DNA of 64,000 nt from Hymenobacter sp. YC55 (GTDB lineage Bacteria > Bacteroidota > Bacteroidia > Cytophagales > Hymenobacteraceae). The stretch lies in the NCBI RefSeq assembly GCF_029433095.1, contig NZ_JARNTX010000002.1:310001-374000 (forward strand). The letters are read 5' to 3'. Below, one piece after another: positions 42,223 to 50,826 of the stretch (its first letter is position 1; each line of letters opens with the position of its first letter). The position numbers and the translations under genes were made by a program. Under the pieces are notes generated by a model, which was not told the origin of the DNA, did no database searches, and saw nothing but the letters and a program-made list of their open reading frames with translations.

Positions 42223-43386
42223 ATGCTACCATTCCAATCACCTAAGTACATGGCAGCACTACTTTCTTATTGGGAGCACCAGACCTTCCTACGGGACTAT
42301 GACGTCGTGATTGTTAGGGCTGGCCTAGTGGGACTAACCGCCGCACTGCATACTCGGCGGCTGCGGCCTACAGCGCGGGTGCTGGTGCTGGAGCGCGACG
42401 TGCTGCCCAACGGCGCTAGTACCAAGAATGCGGGCTTTGCCTGCTTTGGCAGTATCTCGGAGTTGCTGGAGCAGGAGGCGCGTGGAGGTACCGCCAGGTT
42501 ACTTCGGGTGGTGCAAGCCCGGTGGGAGGGGCTGGCAGAACTCCGCTGCTTGGTGCCGGACGAGGTATTGCAGTATCAGCCCGTAGGATGGTATGAACTG
42601 TTTCGGCCTGGTGAGGCTGCACTGGCCGCACGTTGTCGCGCTGCTGTTCCTTACTACAACAAGTTGTTGGGCCCTATCATCGGCAGGGATGAGGTATTCC
42701 GAGATGCTACTAGCCTACTGCCAAAATTAGGTTTCCAGGGCGTTGATGCGATGTTGGAAAACGTGGCGGAAGGTGCCCTGAATACCGGACAGATGATGGA
42801 TGCTTTGTTGCGGCAGGCGTGGAAAGAGGGCGTAACTGTATTGCACGGCTGCCCCGCGCTAGCACTAGAGTCCGGCCCTGCTACAGTTTGTGTGCAAACC
42901 CCATTAGGGCCGCTGGAAGCAGCTCAGGTACTGCTGGCTACCAATGCTTTCAGCCAACAGTTCTTCCCTGAATTAGACCTACAGCCCGGCCGCGGCCAAG
43001 TGCTCGTCACCAAGCCGATAGCAGGCCTGAACTTGCCCGGTACTTTTCACTACGACAAGGGATACTATTATTTCCGCCAAGTAGACAACCGTATCCTGCT
43101 AGGCGGCGGGCGGAATCTTGATTTTGCTGCCGAAGCTACCACTGAACCTGGACTGACTCCACTGGTGCAACAGCACTTAGAGCAGCTTCTACGAGAAGTG
43201 ATTTTGCCCGGGCGTTCTGTACGCATCGACTATCGGTGGAGCGGCGTCATGGCTTTTGGCGCAGAGCTAGAACCACTAGTAGAGGCGCTTGCCCCTGGCG
43301 TGTTTGGTGCGTTGCGCTGCAATGGCATGGGAGTAGCCCTCGGCGCAGGCGTCGGAAAACGGGTAGCAGAGCTGATGGCTGGATAG
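42223..43386 (+). CDS. FAD-dependent oxidoreductase (DAO family) with altered GxGxxG
   Basis: A 387-residue flavoprotein of the D-amino-acid/glycine oxidase superfamily; ATG 42223 (MLPFQSPKYMAALL) is taken because upstream starts fall in the terminator. The FAD-binding strand reads DYDVVIVRAGLVGLTAA: the first Gly of the GxGxxG motif is Arg (AGG at 42316-42318, one base from GGG). The rest of the fold is intact: KNAGFACFGS, ATNAFSQQFFPEL, RGQVLVTKPIAGL, YYFRQVDNRILLGGGRN and the C-terminal GMGVALGAGVGKRVAEL. The sequence KNAGFACFGS with DYRWSGVMAFG resembles a Bacteroidota group of amine/glycine-type oxidases. With Arg in the dinucleotide loop FAD binding may be poor. Confidence 0.85.
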   Translation: MLPFQSPKYMAALLSYWEHQTFLRDYDVVIVRAGLVGLTAALHTRRLRPTARVLVLERDVLPNGASTKNAGFACFGSISELLEQEARGGTARLLRVVQARWEGLAELRCLVPDEVLQYQPVGWYELFRPGEAALAARCRAAVPYYNKLLGPIIGRDEVFRDATSLLPKLGFQGVDAMLENVAEGALNTGQMMDALLRQAWKEGVTVLHGCPALALESGPATVCVQTPLGPLEAAQVLLATNAFSQQFFPELDLQPGRGQVLVTKPIAGLNLPGTFHYDKGYYYFRQVDNRILLGGGRNLDFAAEATTEPGLTPLVQQHLEQLLREVILPGRSVRIDYRWSGVMAFGAELEPLVEALAPGVFGALRCNGMGVALGAGVGKRVAELMAG

Positions 43387-43445
43387 GTGAAAAGTGACAT
43401 AGGGCAGCTTAGTGGTACTTAGTATTCTTGCTTATCACTTTTCAC
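43387..43445. repeat. Inverted repeat between convergent genes
   Basis: GTGAAAAGTGA (43387-43397) and TCACTTTTCAC (43435-43445) are perfect 11-bp arms with a 37-base loop; it spans the whole interval between the flavoprotein (+) and the ABC exporter (-) and runs into the intergenic end. Confidence 0.55.
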
Positions 43446-43452
43446 TGGCTTC

Positions 43453-45240
43453 CTACGCGGCATCCTCGCTTTGCAACTGCCGCTCGTACAGCGCCCGATA
43501 CAACCCATCTGCGTCTTGCATTAGCGCCTCGTGGGTGCCGTGCTGCACAATAACGCCGTCATCGAGGACTAGAATCTCATCGGCTAGCTTCACCGAGCTT
43601 ACGCGGTGCGAAATGATAAGGCTGGTGCGATTATGCATGATGCGCTGGAGGGCATCGAGGATGGCGTTTTCAGTGTTGGTATCGACGGCGGATAGAGAGT
43701 CGTCGAGGATCAAAATCTTAGGTTCTTTTACCAGGGCGCGGGCAATGCTGACGCGCTGCTTCTGGCCACCGGAAAGGGTAATGCCCCGCTCGCCAAGCTT
43801 GGTTTCGAAACCCTCGGGGAAGTTGATGATGTTGTCGTACACGTTGGCGTCTTTGGCGGCTTGCTGCATCCGTTCTTCGGTGGGGTTGCTGAGGCCGAAG
43901 TTGATGTTGTTGCGGATGGAATCCGAAAACAGAAACACATCCTGCGGTACGTAGCCGATTTGCTCGCGCAACGAGTTCAATGAAAAGTCACGCACATCAA
44001 TACCATCGACCCGGATGGTGCCCGATGTGACGTCGAAGAGGCGGCAGAGCAGCACAGCTACCGTGCTTTTACCGGAGCCCGTGTTACCAATAATAGCCAA
44101 GGTCTGGCCCGGTCGAATGCGGAACGATACGTCGTGTAGGGCTTGAATGCCAGTATCGGGATAGGTGAACGAGACGTGGTCGAAAACAATGTCGCCGACG
44201 ATTTCCTGCTCGATATTCTTCTGCGAGATAATGTCGGTTTTCTGGTCCATGAATTCGTTGATGCGGGCTTGGGAAGCTTCGGCGCGCTGCACAAGGCTAC
44301 TAGTCCAGCCGAGCGCTGTTACGGGCCAGGTAAGCAGGTTCACATAAATCAAGAACTCTGCGATGCTACCTGTGGTGATAGTGCCCCGAATAACCTCTTG
44401 ACCACCAACGTACACCGTGACGATGGTGCTCAAGCCCACCAGAAACAAGATTAGGGGGAAGAACAGCGAGTTCACGAAGTTTAAGCTCAGCGACTTCTCC
44501 TTATATTCATTGGAGGCTACCTTAAATTGCTGGTGCGAATCTTCTTCCCGCACAAACGACTTCAGCACCCGAATGCCCGAAAAGGCCTCCTGCACAAACG
44601 TCGTCATGCCCGACAAGCTGCGCTGGATTTCGTCGCTCTTCTTTTCAATCAGGTTGTTGACGTAGAAGATGCTGACACTCAGTACGGGTAGCGGCAACAG
44701 CGTGTAGATGGTTAGCTTCACGTTCACCATAAACATGAGCGGCACGATGAGCACAAACAGAATAACGAGCTGCATGAAGTACATCAGCGCCGGCCCGATG
44801 TACATGCGCACCCGCCCTACGTCCTCCGAGATGCGCGACATCAAGTCGCCGGTACTGTGGCGCCGGTAGAAGGCCAGCGGCAGCGACTGGTAGTGCTGGT
44901 AGATTTCGTTTTTCTGGTCGTTTTCCACGTGCCGGCTCATCACAATGAGGGTTTGGCGCATGAAGAACAGGAACACCCCGCGCAGCAAAGCCAGCACGAT
45001 AATCAGAATGCCGTAGAGCAGCACGTTGCGGCCGAACAGCGTGTACACTTCGCCCTGCGAAGAAGTGCCCGCAAAGAGGTGGTACAAGTCGATGCCTTCG
45101 CCTACCAAGTCGAAAGCGTAGCGAACAATCTGGGCCGGAAAAATAGCCAGCAGAGTGCTCAGTGCCACAAATAAGACCCCACCAAGGAAGTGCCATTTGT
45201 AGCGAAACAGGTATTTGTTGGTAGCGGAAAGTGCGCGCAC
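43453..45240 (-). CDS. ABC exporter half-transporter, degenerate Walker B
   Basis: A 595-residue membrane-ABC fusion. Six membrane helices come first, then the ATPase domain: Walker A GNTGSGKST, Q-loop PQDVFLFSD, canonical signature LSGGQKQR, Walker B ILILDDSLSAVDT and switch histidine ISHRVS. The residue after the Walker B aspartate is Asp instead of the catalytic Glu. This is the mark of the non-canonical half (LmrC/YheI type) in heterodimeric multidrug exporters. The half-transporter at 35292 carries the complementary marks (Glu in Walker B, altered LSVGQ signature). Both could form one exporter. It is convergent with the flavoprotein and divergent from the dehydrogenase gene at 45500. Confidence 0.93.
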   Translation of the reverse strand: MRALSATNKYLFRYKWHFLGGVLFVALSTLLAIFPAQIVRYAFDLVGEGIDLYHLFAGTSSQGEVYTLFGRNVLLYGILIIVLALLRGVFLFFMRQTLIVMSRHVENDQKNEIYQHYQSLPLAFYRRHSTGDLMSRISEDVGRVRMYIGPALMYFMQLVILFVLIVPLMFMVNVKLTIYTLLPLPVLSVSIFYVNNLIEKKSDEIQRSLSGMTTFVQEAFSGIRVLKSFVREEDSHQQFKVASNEYKEKSLSLNFVNSLFFPLILFLVGLSTIVTVYVGGQEVIRGTITTGSIAEFLIYVNLLTWPVTALGWTSSLVQRAEASQARINEFMDQKTDIISQKNIEQEIVGDIVFDHVSFTYPDTGIQALHDVSFRIRPGQTLAIIGNTGSGKSTVAVLLCRLFDVTSGTIRVDGIDVRDFSLNSLREQIGYVPQDVFLFSDSIRNNINFGLSNPTEERMQQAAKDANVYDNIINFPEGFETKLGERGITLSGGQKQRVSIARALVKEPKILILDDSLSAVDTNTENAILDALQRIMHNRTSLIISHRVSSVKLADEILVLDDGVIVQHGTHEALMQDADGLYRALYERQLQSEDAA

Positions 45241-45324
45241 GAGTGTAGTAAGTAGAGGCAGGAAAACAGCGACCCGGCCGGCCGCGTAGATAGCATAACC
45301 AATGGCCGGAACCGGAAATTGAGT

Positions 45325-45332
45325 TACTTTTG
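45325..45332 (+). promoter_or_regulatory. Candidate -7 box (TACTTTTG)
   Basis: A perfect TAnnTTTG 167 bases before the dehydrogenase ATG, on the rightward strand in the divergent interval. The -33 element is not clear. Confidence 0.45.
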
Positions 45333-45499
45333 CACCCGAATTGAGGGAGGCACCACGAAGTGCTGCGCCTATTAAACGTCAATCAGTCGAAAGACGCCAA
45401 CTAATAAGCAACATAGCTTCGCGTTACCGCCCTCAAAGATACAACAACCAAGTTCCGCTCTTTCCTTCCCAAACTCCCACCCAATCTATCCCCATCCCA

Positions 45500-46591
45500 A
45501 TGGTTGAATTTCACGAAACGACCGATACGTCGGTCTTCGGTCAGATTGCCGAACATCAGCACGAGCAAGTGGTATTTTGCCACGACCACGAAACGGGTCT
45601 GCGTGCTATTATCGGCATTCACAACACGGTGCTCGGGCCGGCACTCGGCGGCACGCGTATGTGGCATTATGCCTCCGATGCCGAAGCACTGCACGACGTG
45701 CTGCGCCTCTCTCGCGGCATGAGCTACAAAGCCGCTATTTCGGGCTTGAACTTAGGCGGTGGCAAAGCCGTGATTATCGGCGATGCCCGCACCATGAAGA
45801 CCGAAGGCTTGCTGCGCAAGTTTGGCCGCTTCGTACAGAACCTCAACGGCAAGTACATCACGGCTGAAGATGTGAACATGACCACCAAGGACATGGAATA
45901 CATCCGGATGGAAACCAAGCACGTGGCGGGTCTGCCCGAAAGCATGGGGGGCTCCGGCGACCCGTCGCCGGTGACGGCTTACGGAACTTATATGGGCATG
46001 AAAGCTGCTGCTAAGAAGGCTTATGGCTCCGACAGCCTGACCGGCAAACGCATTGCCGTACAAGGCGTGGGCCACGTAGGCACTTACCTGCTTGAATACC
46101 TACAGAAGGAAGGCGCCAAACTCGTGCTGACCGACTACTACGAAGACCGCGCGTTGGAGGCTGCCGCTCGTTTTGGCGCGCTGGCCGTGAGCCTCGACGA
46201 AATCTACGACCAAGAGGTGGACATTTATTCGCCTTGCGCACTAGGTGCCACCATCAACGACGATACCATTGACCGGCTGAAGTGCCGCGTCATAGCTGGC
46301 TGCGCCAACAACCAGTTGGAAGATGAGAATGTACACGGCCCGGCCCTTGTGGAACGTGGCATTGTGTACGCACCCGATTTCCTTATCAATGCCGGTGGCC
46401 TGATCAACGTCTACTCCGAGGTAATTGGAGGTAGCCGCCAATCGGCGCTCGTGCAAACCGAGAAGATCTACGACTACACCACCCAAGTGCTCACCAAAGC
46501 CGAGCAAGAACACACCCACCCCCAAGCTGCCGCCATTCGGCAGGCCGAAGAGCGAATTGCCGCTATCGGCAAAGTCAAGTCAACTTATTAA
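45500..46591 (+). CDS. Glu/Leu/Phe/Val dehydrogenase, leucine dehydrogenase-like
   Basis: A 363-residue NAD-dependent amino-acid dehydrogenase; ATG 45500 (MVEFHET) gives the family length. The catalytic and substrate-binding lysine is in NLGGGKAVI, the catalytic aspartate in TAEDVNMT and the NAD loop is GVGHVGTYLLEYL. Sequence and length fit leucine dehydrogenase (reversible oxidative deamination of branched-chain amino acids) rather than glutamate dehydrogenase, which is a different gene at the right edge. The ORF is open further upstream, to 45341, but the extra part lacks family features. A leader of about 160 bases separates it from a candidate promoter. Confidence 0.92.
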   Translation: MVEFHETTDTSVFGQIAEHQHEQVVFCHDHETGLRAIIGIHNTVLGPALGGTRMWHYASDAEALHDVLRLSRGMSYKAAISGLNLGGGKAVIIGDARTMKTEGLLRKFGRFVQNLNGKYITAEDVNMTTKDMEYIRMETKHVAGLPESMGGSGDPSPVTAYGTYMGMKAAAKKAYGSDSLTGKRIAVQGVGHVGTYLLEYLQKEGAKLVLTDYYEDRALEAAARFGALAVSLDEIYDQEVDIYSPCALGATINDDTIDRLKCRVIAGCANNQLEDENVHGPALVERGIVYAPDFLINAGGLINVYSEVIGGSRQSALVQTEKIYDYTTQVLTKAEQEHTHPQAAAIRQAEERIAAIGKVKSTY

Positions 46592-46598
46592 TAGCTGG

Positions 46599-46693
46599 TT
46601 GTTGATTGCTGATTGTTAGTTGTTGCTTGTTAGCGTATCCGGCGCTCAAGTCAAATGCCTACTAATCATCAACTAACAATTGGCAATCAACAA
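46599..46693. repeat. Imperfect inverted repeat before nusB
   Basis: Arms 46599-46622 and 46670-46693 (TTGTTGATTGC...TTAGTTG) match at 22 of 24 positions, loop 47 bases. It occupies the whole gap between the dehydrogenase and nusB and is probably a dispersed intergenic palindrome of this genus. Confidence 0.7.
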
Positions 46694-46707
46694 TCGATAA
46701 CCAACTC

Positions 46708-47892
46708 ATGCTCAATCGTCGCACGCTTCGCATCAAGGTCATGCAGGCCCTGTACGCCTACCATCAGGCCATAGGGTCTGATTTTTTACTGGCTAATGAC
46801 CGGATTGCGGATGCCTTCGCGCCCGACCTTACCTCGCCCGAACCGCAGGACCGCCGGTTGCTGAAAGGGCAGCAGAAAATGGCCGAACTCACGTTCAAGG
46901 AGTGGCACAAATCTGGCCAAGAGCCAGAGAAAAGCGACGACGCTGACGTGCAGGACGCCGTGGAGGATGCCATCAAGTACTACCAAAAGGCCGTCGCCAA
47001 GGACGCTTCGTTCTACGCGGGTCAGATGGTACACGCCGCCGAAAGCATCCACGACCAGTACTTGCACCTGCTCAACATCCCGGAATCCCTTCTTCAAATT
47101 ATTGAGGAGGAAAAAGGCCGGGAAGCCCGTAAGCACTTGGCGTCTAAGGAGCCGCTGCTTGATACCACCCGGCTAGAGCAAAACCAAGCTATTGCGAAGC
47201 TAATAAGCAACCAGCAACTCATCGACCTTACTATCCGCCGCTCGCAGCGGTGGCAGGGGGAGGACGAGCGGGAAGCGCTGCGCCTAGCGTGGCGCAACGA
47301 AATGCGGCAAGACCCGGAGCTACTGAGCTATCTGGCGGCGCCAGTTGGCAATTACACTGAGGACCAGGAGATGCTGAAGCATCTTTATAAAACCTACGTC
47401 TTCAAGGGCGAAAGTCTGCCCCGCTACCTCGAGCAAGACGACTTGAACTGGGAAGAAAACCGGCCCATCGTCAAGAACCTCGTACTCAAAACGGTGAAGA
47501 TGCTCGATGAAGCCGCCAACGAAACGCTGGAGCTCATGTCGTTGTCAGCGAACTGGCAGGAAGACAAGGAATTTGCTGAGAGCCTCTATAAGCAGACCTT
47601 GGCCGAAGACGAAAAGTACGAGAAGCTGATTGCCGAATCAACTCAGAACTGGGATGTGGAGCGCGTCGCGCTAACCGACAAAATTCTGCTGAAGATGGCG
47701 CTTTGCGAGATGCACCTCTTCCGTGGTATTCCGGTGAAAGTGACCATCAACGAGTACATTGAAATCAGTAAGATCTACAGCACACCCAAGAGCAAGCAGT
47801 TTGTGAACGGGATTCTAGATAAATTGGCGCAGGATCTGACGGCTAGCGGTGCTATTCGCAAGTCGGGCCGCGGGTTGCTCGATAACCAGTAG
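46708..47892 (+). CDS. nusB: Transcription antitermination factor NusB
   Basis: A 394-residue protein in which the C-terminal third (DRVALTDKILLKMALCEMHLF and VTINEYIEISKIYSTPKSKQFVNGILDKL) is the NusB fold that binds boxA RNA with NusE in rRNA transcription. The N terminus (LNRRTLRIKVMQALYAY) also belongs to the fold. About 200 extra residues in the middle are usual in Bacteroidota NusB, which is more than twice as long as the E. coli protein. It heads the conserved neighbourhood nusB-YtxH-...-DUF1573-yajC-YbbR-coaE of this phylum. Confidence 0.93.
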   Translation: MLNRRTLRIKVMQALYAYHQAIGSDFLLANDRIADAFAPDLTSPEPQDRRLLKGQQKMAELTFKEWHKSGQEPEKSDDADVQDAVEDAIKYYQKAVAKDASFYAGQMVHAAESIHDQYLHLLNIPESLLQIIEEEKGREARKHLASKEPLLDTTRLEQNQAIAKLISNQQLIDLTIRRSQRWQGEDEREALRLAWRNEMRQDPELLSYLAAPVGNYTEDQEMLKHLYKTYVFKGESLPRYLEQDDLNWEENRPIVKNLVLKTVKMLDEAANETLELMSLSANWQEDKEFAESLYKQTLAEDEKYEKLIAESTQNWDVERVALTDKILLKMALCEMHLFRGIPVKVTINEYIEISKIYSTPKSKQFVNGILDKLAQDLTASGAIRKSGRGLLDNQ

Positions 47893-48049
47893 CCGGCGCT
47901 GAGTAGCAAGCAACCAGTTGTGAGTGGCAAGGCATAAGTGTTCTTTTCCACTACTGATTACCAACTGTTTATACTCAACCGTCACTTCTGCGTACTAAGG
48001 TTCACTTTCCCTGTCTCACCCTCCATCCCTTATACTCACTCCTAATCCC

Positions 48050-48361
48050 ATGGGTAGCAAAACCATAACTGGTCTTATCTGCTTCACGGGCGGCGCCCTT
48101 ACCGGTGCCCTCGTCGGACTATTGTACGCCCCCGAAAAGGGCCGCGAAACCCGTAGCTGGCTGAGTTACAAGCTGGAAAAGTACCGCGAAAACCTCGCCG
48201 ACCTCACCGAAAACCTCGTGACGAGCCGTTCGGACATAGGTCCGTCTTCGGCTAAAAGTGAAGGCCAACGCGTCATTCAGGATGCCAAGAGCAAAGCCGA
48301 GCAACTCTTAGGCGACGTGGATCAGCTTATCAATCAAATCAACTCGCGCAAGACCATCTAG
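48050..48361 (+). CDS. YtxH domain protein
   Basis: A 103-residue protein: an N-terminal glycine-rich membrane helix (LICFTGGALTGALVGLLY) continues into APEKGRETR, the hallmark of the YtxH family, then an amphipathic helical, coiled-coil-like tail (LEKYRENLADLTENL, VDQLINQINSRK). YtxH proteins are small stress-associated membrane proteins of unclear function. It lies 157 bases after nusB in the same direction. Confidence 0.88.
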   Translation: MGSKTITGLICFTGGALTGALVGLLYAPEKGRETRSWLSYKLEKYRENLADLTENLVTSRSDIGPSSAKSEGQRVIQDAKSKAEQLLGDVDQLINQINSRKTI

Positions 48362-48381
48362 GTATCCGCGCGGTAGCCGAG

Positions 48382-48449
48382 AAGTGCTGATGAACTGATT
48401 TGCAGAGGTGTTGCTTCACCGTCGCAAATCAGTTCATCAGCACTTTTTT
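48382..48449 (+). terminator. Strong terminator after the YtxH gene
   Basis: Arms AAGTGCTGATGAACTGATTT and its inverse (48426-48445), about 22 bp each, loop of 20 bases, followed by TTTTTTC. Confidence 0.85.
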
Positions 48450-48473
48450 CATTATTAGCACATCCTGGTGTGG

Positions 48474-48481
48474 TACCTTTG
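48474..48481 (+). promoter_or_regulatory. Candidate -7 box of the isocitrate dehydrogenase gene
   Basis: TACCTTTG, 60 bases before the ATG at 48542. A -33 TTG is not clear at the expected spacing. Confidence 0.45.
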
Positions 48482-48541
48482 CGAGCGAGTTGCTTGGCAA
48501 GCAGGCTCGCTTCCCCATCCCCTCACTTCACTCACTACTTG

Positions 48542-49546
48542 ATGCACCTTATCACCCTCATACCCGGCGACGGCATTGGCCCCGAAATCACGAAAGCGGT
48601 AACTGATATTTTCACGGCGGCGCAGGTGCCCGTGCAGTGGGAAGAGCAGAACGCCGGCCAGACCACCTTCGACCAGTCGGGGGAACTGATTCCGCAGGCC
48701 TTGCTCACGTCGCTGGAGAAAAACCGGGTGGCCCTGAAAGGCCCGATTACCACGCCCGTGGGCAAAGGCTTCCGCAGCATCAACGTAACGCTGCGCCAGA
48801 AGTACGACCTGTACCAGAATGTGCGGCCTTCTAAAACCACCGAAGGCATTGAAACCCGCTACGATGGCATTGATTTGGTGCTGTTCCGTGAAAACACCGA
48901 GGGGCTATACTCAGGGTTGGAAGTGTGGGACGAACGCCTAGGCATTGCTGATTCCATTGCCCGCATCACGGTGGCGGGCTCCCGCAAAATATGCCGCGCC
49001 GCCTTTGCTTACGCCGCCAAGCATGGCCGCAAAAAAGTAACCCTGGCCCATAAGGCCAATATCATTAAGATGGCCGGCACCATCATGCTGAACGCCTGCA
49101 AGGAAGCCGCTACCGAGTTTCCACAAATTGTGTTCGAGGATAAAATCATCGACAACATGTGCATGCAGCTCGTGAACAAGCCCGAACAGTTTGATGTGAT
49201 TGTGACCACCAATCTGTTTGGCGACCTTCTCTCCGACCTGTGCGCGGGCTTGGTGGGCGGCTTGGGCGTCGTAGCCGGCGCCAACATCGGCGACAACATG
49301 GCCATTTTTGAGGCCGTCCACGGCTCGGCTCCGGATATTGCCGGCCAAGGCAAAGCCAACCCAACGGCACTGCTCCGTTCGGCCCTGATGATGCTGCACC
49401 ACCTCGGTGAGCACCAGTATGCCGATACTATAGAGAAGGCACTGGAAACCACTCTAAAAGACAAAGAAAAATGCACTGGTGACCTGGGCGGCAAGGCCTC
49501 GACCAGCGAGTTTGCGCAGGCCATTATCAGCAACCTGGGCAAGTAG
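48542..49546 (+). CDS. Isocitrate dehydrogenase, NAD-dependent (IMDH/IDH family)
   Basis: A 334-residue member of the decarboxylating isocitrate/isopropylmalate dehydrogenase family. ATG 48542 ([17 protein letters not shown]) is the natural start; the open frame upstream carries no family sequence. [19 protein letters not shown] and [13 protein letters not shown] match NAD-dependent isocitrate dehydrogenases more than LeuB; the metal-binding aspartates are in [14 protein letters not shown] and the NAD segment is [17 protein letters not shown]. It works in the citrate cycle, making 2-oxoglutarate. Transcribed alone by its flanking terminator. Confidence 0.92.
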   Translation: MHLITLIPGDGIGPEITKAVTDIFTAAQVPVQWEEQNAGQTTFDQSGELIPQALLTSLEKNRVALKGPITTPVGKGFRSINVTLRQKYDLYQNVRPSKTTEGIETRYDGIDLVLFRENTEGLYSGLEVWDERLGIADSIARITVAGSRKICRAAFAYAAKHGRKKVTLAHKANIIKMAGTIMLNACKEAATEFPQIVFEDKIIDNMCMQLVNKPEQFDVIVTTNLFGDLLSDLCAGLVGGLGVVAGANIGDNMAIFEAVHGSAPDIAGQGKANPTALLRSALMMLHHLGEHQYADTIEKALETTLKDKEKCTGDLGGKASTSEFAQAIISNLGK

Positions 49547-49733
49547 GCTAACCAGCAGCAGTAAGCTCTAGCGTAAAGGATTCTTCTACCGTGGAACGAC
49601 GAGGTAGCTACCACTCGTTCTACTATAGAGGAATCCTTCTTTGCTTATAAATGCGCTAACCAGACGCGAATAAACTGTAATTTTACTGAAACTTTTACGT
49701 CGTGCCGCCGGGCTGGTGGCTTCTGAAATTGAT

Positions 49734-50264
49734 ATGAAACGCACCTTTTTTTCCTCTTTACTGCTTTCGGGCATCCTACTAGTAAGTGCCTGCAACACAG
49801 ACAAAACCACTGAAGTAGGCGCTGAAGGCATGAACGCTGCTGCCACTGATGCCAGCGAAGCCGCCGCCAACCCTACCGTCGATAATCCCAATGTGGTGTC
49901 GGATACGGAAGTGCCTAACCCGAATGCGCCGGTGATGACCTTCGCCCAAGCCGAGCACGACTTCGGTGACATCAAACCCGGCGACGTAGTAAAGCACACC
50001 TTCGAGTTTACTAACACCGGCAAGTCGCCGCTGCTTATCGAAAATGCTACTGCCTCTTGCGGTTGCACCACGCCTAACTGGACCAAGGAGCCTATTGCTC
50101 CCGGTTCAAAAGGCACTATAGAAGTGCAGTTCGACAGCCACGGCAAATCGGGCATCCAAAACAAAGAGGTAGCAGTACGGGCCAACACGGCCCCTAGCAT
50201 CACTAAGGTTAGTATCAAAGCCAACATCCTCTCCGACGGTTCCCAAGGCCCGCTGGCGCAGTAA
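49734..50264 (+). CDS. DUF1573 domain lipoprotein
   Basis: A 176-residue lipoprotein; ATG 49734 (MKRTFFSSLLLSGILL) precedes the lipobox LVSAC. A low-complexity, acidic linker (about 25-65) leads into a DUF1573 domain of immunoglobulin-like strands (AEHDFGDIKPGD, HTFEFTNTGKSPLLIEN) with the conserved ASCGCTTPNW cysteine motif. In Bacteroidota one or more such genes regularly sit before yajC. Function unknown. The linkage is with yajC (128 bases downstream), YbbR and coaE. Confidence 0.9.
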   Translation: MKRTFFSSLLLSGILLVSACNTDKTTEVGAEGMNAAATDASEAAANPTVDNPNVVSDTEVPNPNAPVMTFAQAEHDFGDIKPGDVVKHTFEFTNTGKSPLLIENATASCGCTTPNWTKEPIAPGSKGTIEVQFDSHGKSGIQNKEVAVRANTAPSITKVSIKANILSDGSQGPLAQ

Positions 50265-50392
50265 GTGAATCGATAAGTTGGTGAAATAAGTGAGTTTGAT
50301 GTTCAGTTGGCGCCTTTGGCGTAGCTAGGGCATCAAACTCCTTGTTTCATTAGCTTCCATCTTCAAACCCCACCATCTCACCACTACACCCT

Positions 50393-50710
50393 ATGCTGCT
50401 TACGCTTTTGTTACAAGCCCGCCCCGCCGGGGAGAGCTGGGCTTCTTTTCTGCCGCTGATTGGCATTGCCGTGGTCATGTATTTCTTCATGATCCGACCA
50501 CAGCAGCGTAAAGCTGCCGAAGCCAAGAAGTTTCGCGAGTCTATTGCTAAGGGCTCCACTGTGGTTACTATTGGGGGCTTACACGGTAAAGTTGTTGACC
50601 TAAACGAAGACTCGGTGACCATTGAGGTTGACCGTGGTACGCGGCTTAAGTTCGACCGCTCAGCCATAGCTCGGGAAGTGAGGCCCGCAAAAGAAGTAGT
50701 AAAGGAGTAG
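50393..50710 (+). CDS. yajC: Preprotein translocase subunit YajC
   Basis: A 105-residue protein with one membrane helix (SFLPLIGIAVVMYFFMIRPQQ), ending in the canonical IRPQQRKAAE segment, and a small cytosolic beta-barrel (VVTIGGLHGKVVDLNEDSVTIEV). YajC associates with SecDF in the Sec export machinery. It is the second gene of a four-gene run with DUF1573, YbbR-like and coaE. Confidence 0.95.
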   Translation: MLLTLLLQARPAGESWASFLPLIGIAVVMYFFMIRPQQRKAAEAKKFRESIAKGSTVVTIGGLHGKVVDLNEDSVTIEVDRGTRLKFDRSAIAREVRPAKEVVKE

Positions 50711-50826
50711 TGAAGTAAAAGGCTAGAGTACAGAACAGACAATACGCCAAGACGAAAGTTGGTTTTGATTTCAGGTTCTTGCTCTTAGCTTTCCTTTGTC
50801 TCTTATTCAGGAAATGAAGTTCTACT

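Noticed and set aside
44645..45382. 245-codon frame overlapping the ABC exporter start on the same strand
   Set aside because: Out-of-frame shadow; Arg/His/Cys-rich translation without membrane helices.
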